From: Sphingobacteriales bacterium
Lineage (GTDB): Bacteria; Bacteroidota; Bacteroidia; Chitinophagales; UBA2359
DNA length: 64,000 nucleotides
Assembly (NCBI GenBank): GCA_016700115.1
Contig: CP064999.1
Location: forward strand, 1,674,001 to 1,738,000
Direction: 5' to 3'
The position numbers were made by a program, and so were the translations under genes. This document shows, piece after piece, positions 16,381 to 25,932 of the stretch (its first letter is position 1; each line of letters opens with the position of its first letter). Below the pieces are notes generated by a model. That model was not told the DNA's origin. It was given only the letters and a program-made list of their open reading frames with translations, and made no database searches.

Positions 16381-16972
16381 GGATTTGTTGCATATATGCA
16401 GTTGATTGGTATAAGATTAGCCTATTGTTTGTAGGTTTTTGACGAGGGTAATGATGCTATCGGGTTTTTGGGTATTATACACCCAATTATTGTCGAAACT
16501 GTTCATGACTTGTTGGTTGCCACTTTGTCCAATCACCAAACTGTGAAACTTAGTTTTATTTTCTTTGGCTTGGGTGATTTGTTATGCGCCAACAATTCTG
16601 CCATTGTTTGTAACTCCAGTTATTCTCTCCCATTATACGCTACCTTGCTTAAGCATTTGAAAATCATCGGTGTAGAATTTAACCGATGAGTATTTCAAAT
16701 ATTACACCGGAAATAGTAAAATCTATCTATAGTTACCAATATATCTGCTTAAATATCTTTTTAGGCCGTTTAAAATACAATTTCCATATATTACGGTAAA
16801 CACATCAATTTGACATCAGAAGCATCCATATTTCGACTAATTCATAAACAGTTCCTTAATTTCCGGCGGTTTAATTTATACAATATGGAGTTTGTTTTGC
16901 CGAATTACTATTTTATCCCCCCAACAATCGCCATCAAATATTTGTTATCAAAAAAAATGATTTAACACCAAT
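16381..16972. other. Long spacer with a decayed-gene remnant
   Basis: 592 bp between sucC and the ubiA-like gene. Apart from the remnant on the minus strand listed separately, the rest is AT-rich and shows no intact gene. Confidence 0.5.
16417..16690 (-). pseudogene. Possible 3' remnant of a decayed gene
   Basis: Reading leftwards, one frame gives MAELLAHNKSPKPKK and an adjacent frame continues KFHSLVIGQSGNQQVMNSFD and then NWVYNTQKPDSIITLVKNL before a stop at 16417. Further up, VAYNGRE is followed by a stop. The phrase looks like real protein sequence (perhaps the end of a von Willebrand A-type domain) interrupted by a frameshift and a stop. It cannot be assigned further. Confidence 0.35.
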
Positions 16973-17836
16973 ATGGCTACCCGTACAATTAACAATTATC
17001 TCTCTTTAATCAAGTTCAGTCATACCATTTTTGCGCTTCCGTTTGCGGTGATTGGTTTTTTTCTGGCTACGCGGCATTTTCAATATCCCTTTGAGTGGTA
17101 TAAGCTATTGTTGGTGGTGTTGTGTATGATATTTGCGCGCAGTGCGGCCATGGCTTTTAACCGTTATGCCGATTATCGCTACGATGCAGAAAACCCGAGA
17201 ACAGTAATCCGGGAAATTCCGGGCGGGGTTATTCGTCCCCAAAGTGCCTTAGTGTTTGTGGTGGTCAATTGCTTGTTATTTATAGCGACAACCTGGTTTA
17301 TCAACCCACTTTGTTTTTACCTTTCTCCGGTGGCCTTGTTGGTGGTGTTGGGGTATAGTTATACCAAGCGATTTACCGCCCTTTGCCATTTTGTTCTCGG
17401 CGTTGGTTTGGGTTTAGCTCCCATAGGGGCTTTTTTGGCTGTCAGCAGCAAGTTTGAGTTGCTGCCGGTTTTATTTGGATTTGTGGTGTTGTTTTGGGTA
17501 AGTGGTTTCGACATTATTTATGCTTTGCAAGATGAAGAGTTTGACAAAACTCAAGGGCTGAACTCTATACCTGCCTGGTTGGGAAAGCAAAAAGCACTTT
17601 ATTTGTCTGATATGCTGCATTTTATTAGCGCAATGTTTGTTACGGGTGCAGGTATATTGGCCGGATTTGGTTTTTGGTATTGGGTGGCAACAGCTATATT
17701 TTTAGGATTGTTGTTTTATCAACATACACTTGTTTCCGTTTCAGATTTAAGCAGGGTCAATTTAGCCTTTTTTACAACCAACGGGTTTGCAAGTGTTGCC
17801 TTTGCTTTGTTGGTTTTGGCAGAGTTGTTCTTATGA
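16973..17836 (+). CDS. ubiA: UbiA-family prenyltransferase (4-hydroxybenzoate type)
   Basis: 287 residues, an integral membrane protein with about eight hydrophobic segments. It attaches a polyprenyl chain to an aromatic acceptor. Both Asp-rich motifs are present: NRYADYRYDAENPRT (about residues 63-77) and DIIYALQDEEFDKTQGLNSI (about 182-201), which bind Mg-diphosphate. Bacteroidota make menaquinone, and relatives with this NRxxDxxxDxxNPRT motif act in menaquinone synthesis as MqnP-like enzymes, so the ubiA symbol is a family label rather than proof of ubiquinone synthesis. It ends 70 bp before rlmN and is read in the same direction. Confidence 0.85.
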   Translation: MATRTINNYLSLIKFSHTIFALPFAVIGFFLATRHFQYPFEWYKLLLVVLCMIFARSAAMAFNRYADYRYDAENPRTVIREIPGGVIRPQSALVFVVVNCLLFIATTWFINPLCFYLSPVALLVVLGYSYTKRFTALCHFVLGVGLGLAPIGAFLAVSSKFELLPVLFGFVVLFWVSGFDIIYALQDEEFDKTQGLNSIPAWLGKQKALYLSDMLHFISAMFVTGAGILAGFGFWYWVATAIFLGLLFYQHTLVSVSDLSRVNLAFFTTNGFASVAFALLVLAELFL

Positions 17837-17873
17837 CAGATTTTACCTCTGCACATACTAAAGCTTTTTGCCG

Positions 17874-17881
17874 TATCTTTG
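17874..17881 (+). promoter_or_regulatory. -7 promoter element for rlmN
   Basis: TATCTTTG fits TAnnTTTG. A transcript starting about 7 bp later would begin near 17888. This favours the rlmN start at 17907 over the more upstream start codons at 17868, 17886 and 17889. Confidence 0.5.
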
Positions 17882-17906
17882 CAATATGATGGATGCCAAA
17901 ACAATT

Positions 17907-18944
17907 ATGGTCAAGAAAAAGGATATTCGGGAATTATCACTGCCTGAGCTTAGGGTTTTGATTTCTGAAATGGGCGAAAAGCCTTTCAGGGCAAATCAGG
18001 TGTATGAATGGCTTTGGCAAAAGTCCGCTTCTTCTTTTGATGAAATGACCAATCTCTCTAAAGAACTTCGTCATAAATTGTCGGATAATTTTGTCATCAA
18101 TGCAGTTGTCATTGATAAAGAGCAGCGCAGTATTGATGGAACGGTAAAGTTAGGATTCCGTTTGTTTGATGGTCATATCATAGAAGGCGTTCTCATCCCT
18201 GCCGACGGACGTATGACGGCTTGCGTGTCTTCACAAGTGGGGTGTAGTTTAGCGTGTAAGTTTTGTGCTACCGGTTTTTTACCTCGGTTGCGCAACTTAA
18301 GTGGTGCTGAAATTTACGATCAGGTCGTTCATATTGCCCGACTTGCTCAACAATATTACCATCAGCCCTTGAGCAATATTGTCTATATGGGGATGGGGGA
18401 ACCGCTCCTCAATTACAAAAACGTCCTTAATAGTATTGACCGCATTACCCAACCGGACGGATTAGGTATGTCACCTCAGCGCATCACTGTTTCAACTGCC
18501 GGTATTGCAAAAATGATTAAACAACTTGCCGATGGTCAAACCCGTTTTAATCTCGCTTTGTCGCTCCATGCAGCAAACGACGAAAAACGCAATCAAATTA
18601 TGGCCATTAACGAAAGTAATTCATTAGAAGTTTTGTCAGAGGCACTTCGTTATTACTATACACAAACCAAACGGCCTGTTACTTATGAATATATCGTTTT
18701 TCATTTGTTTAACGATTCCTTAGAAGATGCCCGGCAGTTAGCCGAGTTTTGCAAAATTGTGCCTTGCAAGGTGAACCTGATAGAATATAATACTATCGAA
18801 GGAGTTGATTTTTTGAAAACAACCGAAGACCGCTTAGAAATTTTTCAGCAATATTTGGAAAAAAAAGGAATTACTACCACCCTGCGAAGAAGCAGAGGGA
18901 AAGATATTGACGCTGCGTGCGGACAATTAGCGAATAAAGATTAG
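17907..18944 (+). CDS. rlmN: 23S rRNA (adenine2503-C2)-methyltransferase RlmN
   Basis: 345 residues from the chosen start MVKKKDIRELSLPELRVL; the open frame reaches back to 17868. This is a radical SAM enzyme that methylates A2503 of 23S rRNA and A37 of some tRNAs. The 4Fe-4S motif CX3CX2C is visible in GCSLACKFCATGF (about residue 103-115). MGMGEPLLNYKN, TVSTAGI and LALSLHAANDEKRNQIM are the family landmarks, and the second catalytic Cys is in AACGQL near the C-terminus. The start follows the usual family beginning and fits the promoter at 17874. It is placed behind the ubiA-like gene and may also be reached by read-through. Confidence 0.95.
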   Translation: MVKKKDIRELSLPELRVLISEMGEKPFRANQVYEWLWQKSASSFDEMTNLSKELRHKLSDNFVINAVVIDKEQRSIDGTVKLGFRLFDGHIIEGVLIPADGRMTACVSSQVGCSLACKFCATGFLPRLRNLSGAEIYDQVVHIARLAQQYYHQPLSNIVYMGMGEPLLNYKNVLNSIDRITQPDGLGMSPQRITVSTAGIAKMIKQLADGQTRFNLALSLHAANDEKRNQIMAINESNSLEVLSEALRYYYTQTKRPVTYEYIVFHLFNDSLEDARQLAEFCKIVPCKVNLIEYNTIEGVDFLKTTEDRLEIFQQYLEKKGITTTLRRSRGKDIDAACGQLANKD

Positions 18945-19074
18945 AATCTATCACAAGATACCATAAATCTTCCCTTGTTTTGAGCATTGCTGAACTCAGT
19001 ATCCTACAAACTGACAAATTGCATAAAAATCATTAGTTTGCACTTTTATTGCCCATTTTACCCCAAGCCTTCCC

Positions 19075-20124
19075 ATGAACAAACGCAACCCTAATCTTCA
19101 GGCCAATAAAGATGCCTTGTCCGGAAAAGAACAAGAAGTAGAAAAAGTGCTTCGCCCAAGAATACTTTCCGACTTTAAGGGGCAGCCGCATATAATAGAT
19201 AACCTTAAAATTTTTATTGAAGCCGCCAAGCTGCGTGGTGAAGCCTTAGACCATGTTTTGTTACACGGCCCACCGGGATTGGGTAAAACTACCCTATCGC
19301 ATATTGTTGCCAACGAATTGGGAGTAAATGTAAAAGTAACATCAGGCCCGGTGTTGGAAAAGCCTGCAGATTTAGCAGGATTGCTCACCAACCTCGAAGA
19401 ACGCGATGTATTGTTTATTGATGAGATTCACCGCCTTAGCATAACGGTTGAAGAATACCTGTATGCGGCAATGGAAGATTTTACCATAGACATTATGATT
19501 GACAGCGGCCCAAGTGCCCGAAGCATTCAAATTTCGCTCAATCCTTTTACTTTGGTAGGGGCAACTACCCGCTCGGGTTTGCTCTCTTCGCCCATGCGTT
19601 CGAGGTTTGGTATAACCTTCCGGATGGATTATTACGATATTGCCACACTAACCAACATTATAAACCGCTCGGCTTCAATTTTAAATACTTCTATCACTCC
19701 CGAAGGTGCTTGCGAAATAGCCTCCCGAAGCAGGGGAACTCCACGTATTGCCAATGCCCTGCTGCGAAGGGTACGTGATTTTGCTCAGATACTTGGTAAT
19801 GGGTCTATAGATCTCGAAATAACCCGTCATGCCCTCAACGCCCTCAGTGTTGATGCGGCAGGTTTGGATGAAATGGACAACCGGATATTGTCGGCTATTA
19901 TCGAAAAGTTTAACGGTGGGCCGGTTGGAATTACGACAATTGCAATGGCCGTGGGGGAAGAACCCGGTACTTTGGAAGAAGTATATGAACCGTTTTTGGT
20001 GCAGGAGGGATTTTTAAAACGCACAGCAAGAGGCAGAGAAGCAACCGAAAAAGCTTTTCGCCACCTGAACAAAATACCCCCTTCCCGAATAATGCCCGAT
20101 TTGTTTTCGGACAGTAACCAATAA
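19075..20124 (+). CDS. ruvB: Holliday junction branch migration helicase RuvB
   Basis: 349 residues, normal length. This AAA+ motor works with RuvA to migrate Holliday junctions. Walker A is LLHGPPGLGKTTLS (about residues 61-74), Walker B LFIDEIHRLS, sensor 1 GATTRSGLLSSPMRSRFGI with the arginine finger region, and the C-terminal winged helix ends in RTARGREATEKAFRHL. The N-terminal LRPRILSDFKGQPHIIDNL is also typical. ruvA and ruvC are not in the window. The gene stands alone with 130 bp upstream. Confidence 0.97.
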   Translation: MNKRNPNLQANKDALSGKEQEVEKVLRPRILSDFKGQPHIIDNLKIFIEAAKLRGEALDHVLLHGPPGLGKTTLSHIVANELGVNVKVTSGPVLEKPADLAGLLTNLEERDVLFIDEIHRLSITVEEYLYAAMEDFTIDIMIDSGPSARSIQISLNPFTLVGATTRSGLLSSPMRSRFGITFRMDYYDIATLTNIINRSASILNTSITPEGACEIASRSRGTPRIANALLRRVRDFAQILGNGSIDLEITRHALNALSVDAAGLDEMDNRILSAIIEKFNGGPVGITTIAMAVGEEPGTLEEVYEPFLVQEGFLKRTARGREATEKAFRHLNKIPPSRIMPDLFSDSNQ

Positions 20125-20297
20125 ATTTTTACTTCTATGTAATTGCAGGTTGTTAGTAGTTTTCCTTTCTGCCCCAAATAATTTTTCCAAACAATTTTTG
20201 ACCAGATTCTGACCCGTTTTAGCTCTCCGGTTAATCAATCTCACTCCTGCCTAAAAGTTTTTTTTAAGTTTATCGTTTATACTTTATACATAAAGCA

Positions 20298-20328
20298 TTG
20301 ATATTTGAAATCAAATAAACTATCTTTG
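20298..20328 (+). promoter_or_regulatory. Promoter of the SPOR-protein pair
   Basis: TTG at 20298-20300 and TATCTTTG at 20321-20328, separated by 20 bp, match the Bacteroidota -33/-7 arrangement. The SPOR-protein ATG follows at 20386. Confidence 0.5.
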
Positions 20329-20385
20329 CTTATCTTTACCTAAATATATTCAGCAAATATCTACCCAAACTAAAACAATAAGTAC

Positions 20386-21066
20386 ATGAGAAAGCCAGCT
20401 ACTTTACCCTTTTTATTCATGACTGCCATTTTAATGGGGATGTCTGTGATTTTAAACCTGTTTACGGTACAGGCACAAACTACCGATTCCACAAAAGAAA
20501 CAACTACCATTTACAAAATTCAGTTAGGAGCATATAAGGAAATTCCAACCGAAAAATTTGACAATCTCTCCGGTGTTTTTCCCACTTATTTAGAAGATAG
20601 TGGCAAAGGTTTAAAGCGTATTATAGTGGGAGATTATCCCAGCAGGGAAAAGGCTGAAAAAGTACTCGAGAAGCTAATTGAGATGGGGCATGCCGGTGCT
20701 TTTATTCTAACTCAAAAAGTAGATGTTCCTAAAACTGAGGTTTCAAAAAATGTAAGTAATACTCCTACAACCTCATCCAAAAAAACGGAACCTGTCGAAA
20801 AAATGGAGGTTATGAATGTGCCAACAAATGCACTGGTTACTGCAGATTCGGAACCAATATTTTTTGTACAGTTAGGTGCATATAAAACACTCGATTTAAA
20901 GAGTTTTGGAAACATTGTAGATTTAGGTGATTTAATGGTAGAAAATGATAATGGACTGATTAAAGTTTATATCTCAAAGTTTGTTGGCAGACTTGCGGCA
21001 GAAAAAGCTCTTTCTGTGACAAAACAACGAGGATATACAGAAGCCTTTATCCGTGAAGACAAATAA
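20386..21066 (+). CDS. Secreted protein with two SPOR-like repeats
   Basis: 226 residues. The signal peptide (about residues 1-31) ends near TVQAQTTD. Two SPOR-like units follow: IYKIQLGAYKEIPTEKFDNL (about 45-105) and FFVQLGAYKTLDLKSFGNI (about 162-225), separated by a Thr/Lys/Val-rich linker. SPOR domains bind denuded peptidoglycan, so the protein probably sits in the periplasm at sites of wall remodelling. The next gene encodes a similar protein starting 61 bp later; they are probably an operon and a diverged duplication. Confidence 0.75.
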   Translation: MRKPATLPFLFMTAILMGMSVILNLFTVQAQTTDSTKETTTIYKIQLGAYKEIPTEKFDNLSGVFPTYLEDSGKGLKRIIVGDYPSREKAEKVLEKLIEMGHAGAFILTQKVDVPKTEVSKNVSNTPTTSSKKTEPVEKMEVMNVPTNALVTADSEPIFFVQLGAYKTLDLKSFGNIVDLGDLMVENDNGLIKVYISKFVGRLAAEKALSVTKQRGYTEAFIREDK

Positions 21067-21127
21067 TAATCATTCCCTTACTGACCCAAACAGCCGGATT
21101 TATTTTCACTACCTAAAAAACAGGCGC

Positions 21128-22504
21128 ATGAAAAGAATGATTGCTATTTTAATCTGTGTAACCTTATTTCTGTTTACAGGATTATCACCGGTATCAGGTC
21201 AGGGAACCGGTCAAAATTCAAATTTATACAAAATACAAGTCGGAGCGTTTAAAAGCCTTAAAACTGCTAAGTTAGACAGCCTGTTTCCGTTAGGGGATGT
21301 TTATGCCGAAGATGCCGGAAATGGCATGAGTCGGGTAGTCGTGGGGTATTTTCCAGACAGAGCAACCGCAGAAAATATTTTGCCAAAAGTTCACAAAGCA
21401 GGTTTTTCTAATGCTTTCGTTTGTAGCCATAATCCATCTATCAAATCAGAACATATCAGTCGCATCAGTGCAGAATCGCAGGATGCTTTAAATACACAAT
21501 ATCTCGTTGTTTTAGGCAGGTTTGACGATTTGAAAGATGTTAAATTAGGCACTATTTCCAGACTCTCCGATATGTATGTGGAAGAAGACAATGGAAAGAA
21601 AAAAATTGTGATGGGACCTTTTTCAGATAAGCAAGATGCCGAAGCAACACTTGCACAAGTTCTTGAAAATGGTTTTAATGACGCAATTCTTGAACCCATT
21701 GTTATCCCTCCTTCCACTTCAACAAAAACCCCCGTATCGGCTAAAGCTACATCAACGGAAAAAAAATCTGAATCCTCAACTTTAAGCAAAGCCAACGACA
21801 GTAAAAAGGAAACAGTTGCTGCCAAATTACCTTCACCAAGCGATACACCTTCCCGACCGGGTACTCCTATCAATAAACCTCAAGGAGAAAACGTTGCTCC
21901 CAATCAGTTGTATGATACAGGCCAGTTTTTTAGTTTTTTTACCACTCCTAATTTTAAAGTGTTGCATGTCCCGCCATATAACCCTATTGTGGTGGAAGAT
22001 AAAAACACATTACCCTCATCCAACTCGTCTGCAGATGTTAAAAACCGCGAACTGAAAGGCAACCGATTACCCGATCGTTTGCATTACCTGTTCCTACAAA
22101 ATCTGGCCACAGATTTGGGATATTTTGCAGTTTACCGGTATTCCATCAATACAGATTTTGACGGCTTCGTTATCCGAAGCGGTATTGATAAATATGAAGA
22201 GGCTAATGAAACTACTTTGTATATTTTCGACAAAACTAAGATGAAGTTTATCGGAAAAGAACTGATAAGTGCCGTGCAAGGCAAAGAGGGATTTTTTAGC
22301 TCTACCGAAAGTTGGCTGATGGATTTGAATGCCGATCATGTTCCCGATTTGCTCTCCTATACCATAGAAGAAACCAATTCAAAGACCAAAGGCTATCATA
22401 AAAGCAGTTCGTTCAAAGCACGGCTTTGGATAGATAACAAGTTTGTAGATGCTCAGATTGTCAATGAAGAAGCACTGCGCAAACAAATCAACATCAAAGA
22501 ATGA
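21128..22504 (+). CDS. Secreted SPOR-repeat protein with novel C-terminal domain
   Basis: 458 residues from the ATG at 21128 (signal peptide MKRMIAILICVTLFLFTGLS). The open frame from 21053 overlaps the upstream gene and is not preferred. SPOR-like units are at about 33-95 (LYKIQVGAFKSLKTAKLDSL) and about 110-175 (YLVVLGRFDDLKDVKLGTI). After a Ser/Thr/Lys/Pro-rich linker, the C-terminal ~190 residues form a separate domain holding YFAVYRYSINTDFDGFVIRS and MDLNADHVPDLLSYTIEE. The latter resembles a VCBS/integrin-like Ca-binding loop. The C-terminal domain is not recognised otherwise. It probably acts in the periplasm together with the preceding SPOR protein. Confidence 0.7.
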   Translation: MKRMIAILICVTLFLFTGLSPVSGQGTGQNSNLYKIQVGAFKSLKTAKLDSLFPLGDVYAEDAGNGMSRVVVGYFPDRATAENILPKVHKAGFSNAFVCSHNPSIKSEHISRISAESQDALNTQYLVVLGRFDDLKDVKLGTISRLSDMYVEEDNGKKKIVMGPFSDKQDAEATLAQVLENGFNDAILEPIVIPPSTSTKTPVSAKATSTEKKSESSTLSKANDSKKETVAAKLPSPSDTPSRPGTPINKPQGENVAPNQLYDTGQFFSFFTTPNFKVLHVPPYNPIVVEDKNTLPSSNSSADVKNRELKGNRLPDRLHYLFLQNLATDLGYFAVYRYSINTDFDGFVIRSGIDKYEEANETTLYIFDKTKMKFIGKELISAVQGKEGFFSSTESWLMDLNADHVPDLLSYTIEETNSKTKGYHKSSSFKARLWIDNKFVDAQIVNEEALRKQINIKE

Positions 22505-22581
22505 CACTTGCAAGCACTTGACGGTGGTGATTGCTTCATTGTTTAAGCAGTATTATTTAAGCAGTTTAGTAACGGCAGGTG

Positions 22582-25470
22582 CTAAGAAGGTTTAACATTG
22601 GTTGTTTCTAATTCCTGTTTCAGAAACTTGCCGGTGTGGCTGAAAGGGTGTTGCGACACTGTTTCAGGTGTACCCTTACATACAATTTCACCACCACCTG
22701 CGCCTCCTTCCGGACCTATGTCAATAATATAATCGGCAACTTTTACCACATCCATATTGTGTTCTATAATTACAACGGTATTGCCTTTATCTACCAATTT
22801 TTGAATCACCTGAAGCAGTATATTGATGTCTTCAAAATGTAGTCCGGTAGTGGGTTCATCTAAAATATAAAATGTTTTTCCGGTATCTCGTTTGCGAAGT
22901 TCTGAGGCAAGTTTAACCCTTTGAGCCTCACCTCCACTCAATGTGGTGGCCGGTTGTCCGAGCGTGATATAATTTAACCCTACATCCTGAAGGGCCTTGA
23001 GCATGTGATAAATTTTTGGTATTGGTTCGAAAAAAATAACAGCCTCTTCAACCGTCATGTTTAGCACATCACTGATTGATTTTCCTCTGTAACGGATTTC
23101 GAGCGTTTCGCGGTTATATCGCTTCCCCAGACAACGTTCGCATAAGACATGAACATCGGGCAGGAAATTCATTTCAATTACTTTCATTCCTCCCCCTTCG
23201 CAGACTTCACATCGCCCGCCCTTCACATTAAAAGAAAAGCGTCCTGTTTTATAACCTCTGATTTTTGCTTCTGGCGTATCGCTGAACAATTGACGAATAT
23301 GGGTAAACACATCAATATAAGTTGCAGGATTGGATCGTGGGGTTCGACCAATTGGAGATTGGTCAATTTCTATAATTTTGTCAATATGCGCTAAGCCTTC
23401 GATTTCGGAATAAGGCAGTGGTTTTTTAACTGCATTATAAATATGCCGGTTTAGGATTGGGTATAGTGTTTCATTGATGAGGGAGGACTTACCGCTTCCC
23501 GACACACCCGTCACACAAATCAGACAGCCTAAAGGAAAGGCAACGGTTAGATTTTTGAGGTTATGACCGGAGGCATTGTGCAAAACCAGTTCCTTACCAT
23601 TTCCGGATCTGCGCTTTCCGGGTAGGGCGATAAACCTTTCATTTCGAAGATACTGTGCCGTCAAAGTATCCGATTTGCTGAAATCTTCTGGAGTTCCCTG
23701 CCCAACAATATGCCCTCCGTGAGTTCCGGCACCGGGACCTATATCAATCACATAATCAGCCTCCATCATAATATCTTTATCGTGTTCTACCACTAAAACG
23801 GTATTACCAATAGTAGTCAGTTCTTTTAAGGCAGAAATCAGTCGGTGATTATCCCGCTGATGAAGTCCGATACTGGGTTCATCCAATATATAGGTAATGC
23901 CCACCAACTGAGATCCAATTTGAGTGGCAAGCCGAATGCGCTGACTTTCACCGCCCGAAAGTGTACGGGAAGGACGGTTAAGGCTGAGATAATCTAACCC
24001 CACATTGAGTAAAAAGCCGGTGCGGATTCGCAATTCCTTTAAAATATCTTTGGCAATAGTTAATTGTCTTTCGTCTAAATGCTCATCCAATTGGTATAGC
24101 CATTGATTAAGTTGAGAAATATACATATCACTCACTTCAGCAATATTCAGGTCGTTGAGTTTAAAATGCAATGCCTCTACTTTCAAACGCTGACCTTTGC
24201 AGGTGGCACAAGTTTTACTGACTATAAACCCCTCAGCCCATCGGCGAATTTCTTCCCCTATATTCCGGTCTTCATAACATCGGCGAATTATCTTCACAAT
24301 TCCTTCAAATTCTACAGGAGCAGTTTTGGATATGCCGTACTGTCTTGATTTTTCATAAGTCTCCGGTGTTGTGCCATATAAAATAGCCTCAATTGCTTCG
24401 GGGGGAATGTTTTTAATGGGGGTGGCAAATGTAAAACCAAATAACTGAGATAACGCTCTTAGTTTGATATAGGTTTGGTTTTCACGCACTTCGCCTAAAG
24501 GTGGGAAACCCAATTCGTTGATGCTTTTTTCAGTATCTGGTAACACTAATTCCATGTCAACATCATGTGTATAGCCAAGCCCTTTACATTCGGGACATGC
24601 ACCATAGGGCGAGTTGAAAGAAAATGTGTTGGGTGATGGCTCATCGTAGGCAATTCCGGTATCTGGACACATCAGCAAACGGCTGAAATAGTGAATTTGT
24701 CCGGTTTCGTGTTCGGCAAGCATCATTAACCCGTTGCCCATTTTAAGCGCTGTGCCGACTGATGCAGCCAACCGGGGCCGCACCTCTTGAGAGATGTTTA
24801 AACGGTCAATGACCACTTCAATATCGTGAACCTTATAACGGTCTAATTGCATCTTGGCGGTAATATCCTGAATCTCTCCATCAACTCGCACTTTTACGTA
24901 ACCCTGCCGCCTTATTTGTTCAAACAGTTCGCGGTAATGTCCTTTCCTGCCTTTGACCACTGGAGCCAGTAAACCCACTTTTTTTTGGTTAAAATTTTTA
25001 AGAACATGTTCAACTATCTGGGACTCGGTAAAACGAACCATGCGTTTGCCGGTATTGTAAGAATAAGCTTCGCCGATTTTTGCAAAAAGCAATCGAAGAA
25101 AATCGTAAACTTCGGTTACAGTTCCAACTGTGGAACGGGGATTTTTATTAGTTGTTTTCTGCTCAATAGATATAACAGGACTCAGCCCGTTGATTTGTTC
25201 CACATCCGGCCGCTCCATGCTGCCAATAAATTGTCTGGCATAGGCAGACAGGCTTTCCATATAGCGGCGCTGCCCTTCGGCATAGATAGTGTCGAATGCC
25301 AAAGATGATTTGCCGCTTCCGCTAATTCCGGTAATCACTACCATCCGGTTTCGCGGAATACGAATATTTATATTTTGAAGGTTATGAACCCGGGCACCAT
25401 AGACTTCTAAAAATTCAATCTCAAACTCGCTAATGGCCGGATAGGCAGAGGGTGTCTGTTCCTGAAGCAT
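22582..25470 (-). CDS. uvrA: Excinuclease ABC subunit A
   Basis: 962 residues, slightly longer than the usual ~940. UvrA is the damage-recognition ATPase of nucleotide-excision repair. It has two ABC modules: Walker A ITGISGSGKSSLAFDT (about residues 47-62) and VTGVSGSGKSSLINETL (about 640-660). Signature motifs LSGGESQRIRLATQ and LSGGEAQRVKLASEL are both present, as are zinc-finger Cys pairs in CPECKGLGY, CATCKGQRL and CEVCEGGGMK. All catalytic boxes look intact. It is convergent with the SPOR gene pair, 77 bp apart. uvrB is not in the window. Confidence 0.97.
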   Translation of the reverse strand: MLQEQTPSAYPAISEFEIEFLEVYGARVHNLQNINIRIPRNRMVVITGISGSGKSSLAFDTIYAEGQRRYMESLSAYARQFIGSMERPDVEQINGLSPVISIEQKTTNKNPRSTVGTVTEVYDFLRLLFAKIGEAYSYNTGKRMVRFTESQIVEHVLKNFNQKKVGLLAPVVKGRKGHYRELFEQIRRQGYVKVRVDGEIQDITAKMQLDRYKVHDIEVVIDRLNISQEVRPRLAASVGTALKMGNGLMMLAEHETGQIHYFSRLLMCPDTGIAYDEPSPNTFSFNSPYGACPECKGLGYTHDVDMELVLPDTEKSINELGFPPLGEVRENQTYIKLRALSQLFGFTFATPIKNIPPEAIEAILYGTTPETYEKSRQYGISKTAPVEFEGIVKIIRRCYEDRNIGEEIRRWAEGFIVSKTCATCKGQRLKVEALHFKLNDLNIAEVSDMYISQLNQWLYQLDEHLDERQLTIAKDILKELRIRTGFLLNVGLDYLSLNRPSRTLSGGESQRIRLATQIGSQLVGITYILDEPSIGLHQRDNHRLISALKELTTIGNTVLVVEHDKDIMMEADYVIDIGPGAGTHGGHIVGQGTPEDFSKSDTLTAQYLRNERFIALPGKRRSGNGKELVLHNASGHNLKNLTVAFPLGCLICVTGVSGSGKSSLINETLYPILNRHIYNAVKKPLPYSEIEGLAHIDKIIEIDQSPIGRTPRSNPATYIDVFTHIRQLFSDTPEAKIRGYKTGRFSFNVKGGRCEVCEGGGMKVIEMNFLPDVHVLCERCLGKRYNRETLEIRYRGKSISDVLNMTVEEAVIFFEPIPKIYHMLKALQDVGLNYITLGQPATTLSGGEAQRVKLASELRKRDTGKTFYILDEPTTGLHFEDINILLQVIQKLVDKGNTVVIIEHNMDVVKVADYIIDIGPEGGAGGGEIVCKGTPETVSQHPFSHTGKFLKQELETTNVKPS

Positions 25471-25932
25471 GAATAAAAAGGGTATTGGGGTTAAACAAGT
25501 TTGATCCGTTAATGGTTTTAGGGCTTTTATAGTAAAATCTGTTCTTGTTGTTTAACCGGTTGGTATTGATAAGCAATCAATGTAAATCGCCGAAATTTCT
25601 TTTGGTGGTGTAAGTAAAGATTGGAAAATTAGTAAATAACAGTTGAGCGTAAGATGAGAAAAGAGTTGATTTTTTTGATTTGAGTTTAAAGTGACTGAAA
25701 GAAAACCGAAGGAATAAAAAACTGATGAATAGTTTGTTTACTAAACCTGCTAAATATCAATTATTTACTTACCACTTTATTTGCTCTATTTAATTTCAGG
25801 AAAACGAAAGATTGTCAGATGGATGATTAACTTTGCCAACAATATTTTGATAAGTTAAGTTTGGGATATTCTCATTTTCTTTTTCCACTCCAAAGTAGAG
25901 AATGCATCTTTTATTTCATTTAAACATAAACT
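25471..25932. other. Divergent intergenic region, nothing specific
   Basis: 462 bp of AT-rich DNA between the divergent uvrA and biotin-carrier genes. It should hold both promoters, but I found no clear -33/-7 pair, LexA-like box or gene in it. Confidence 0.4.
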
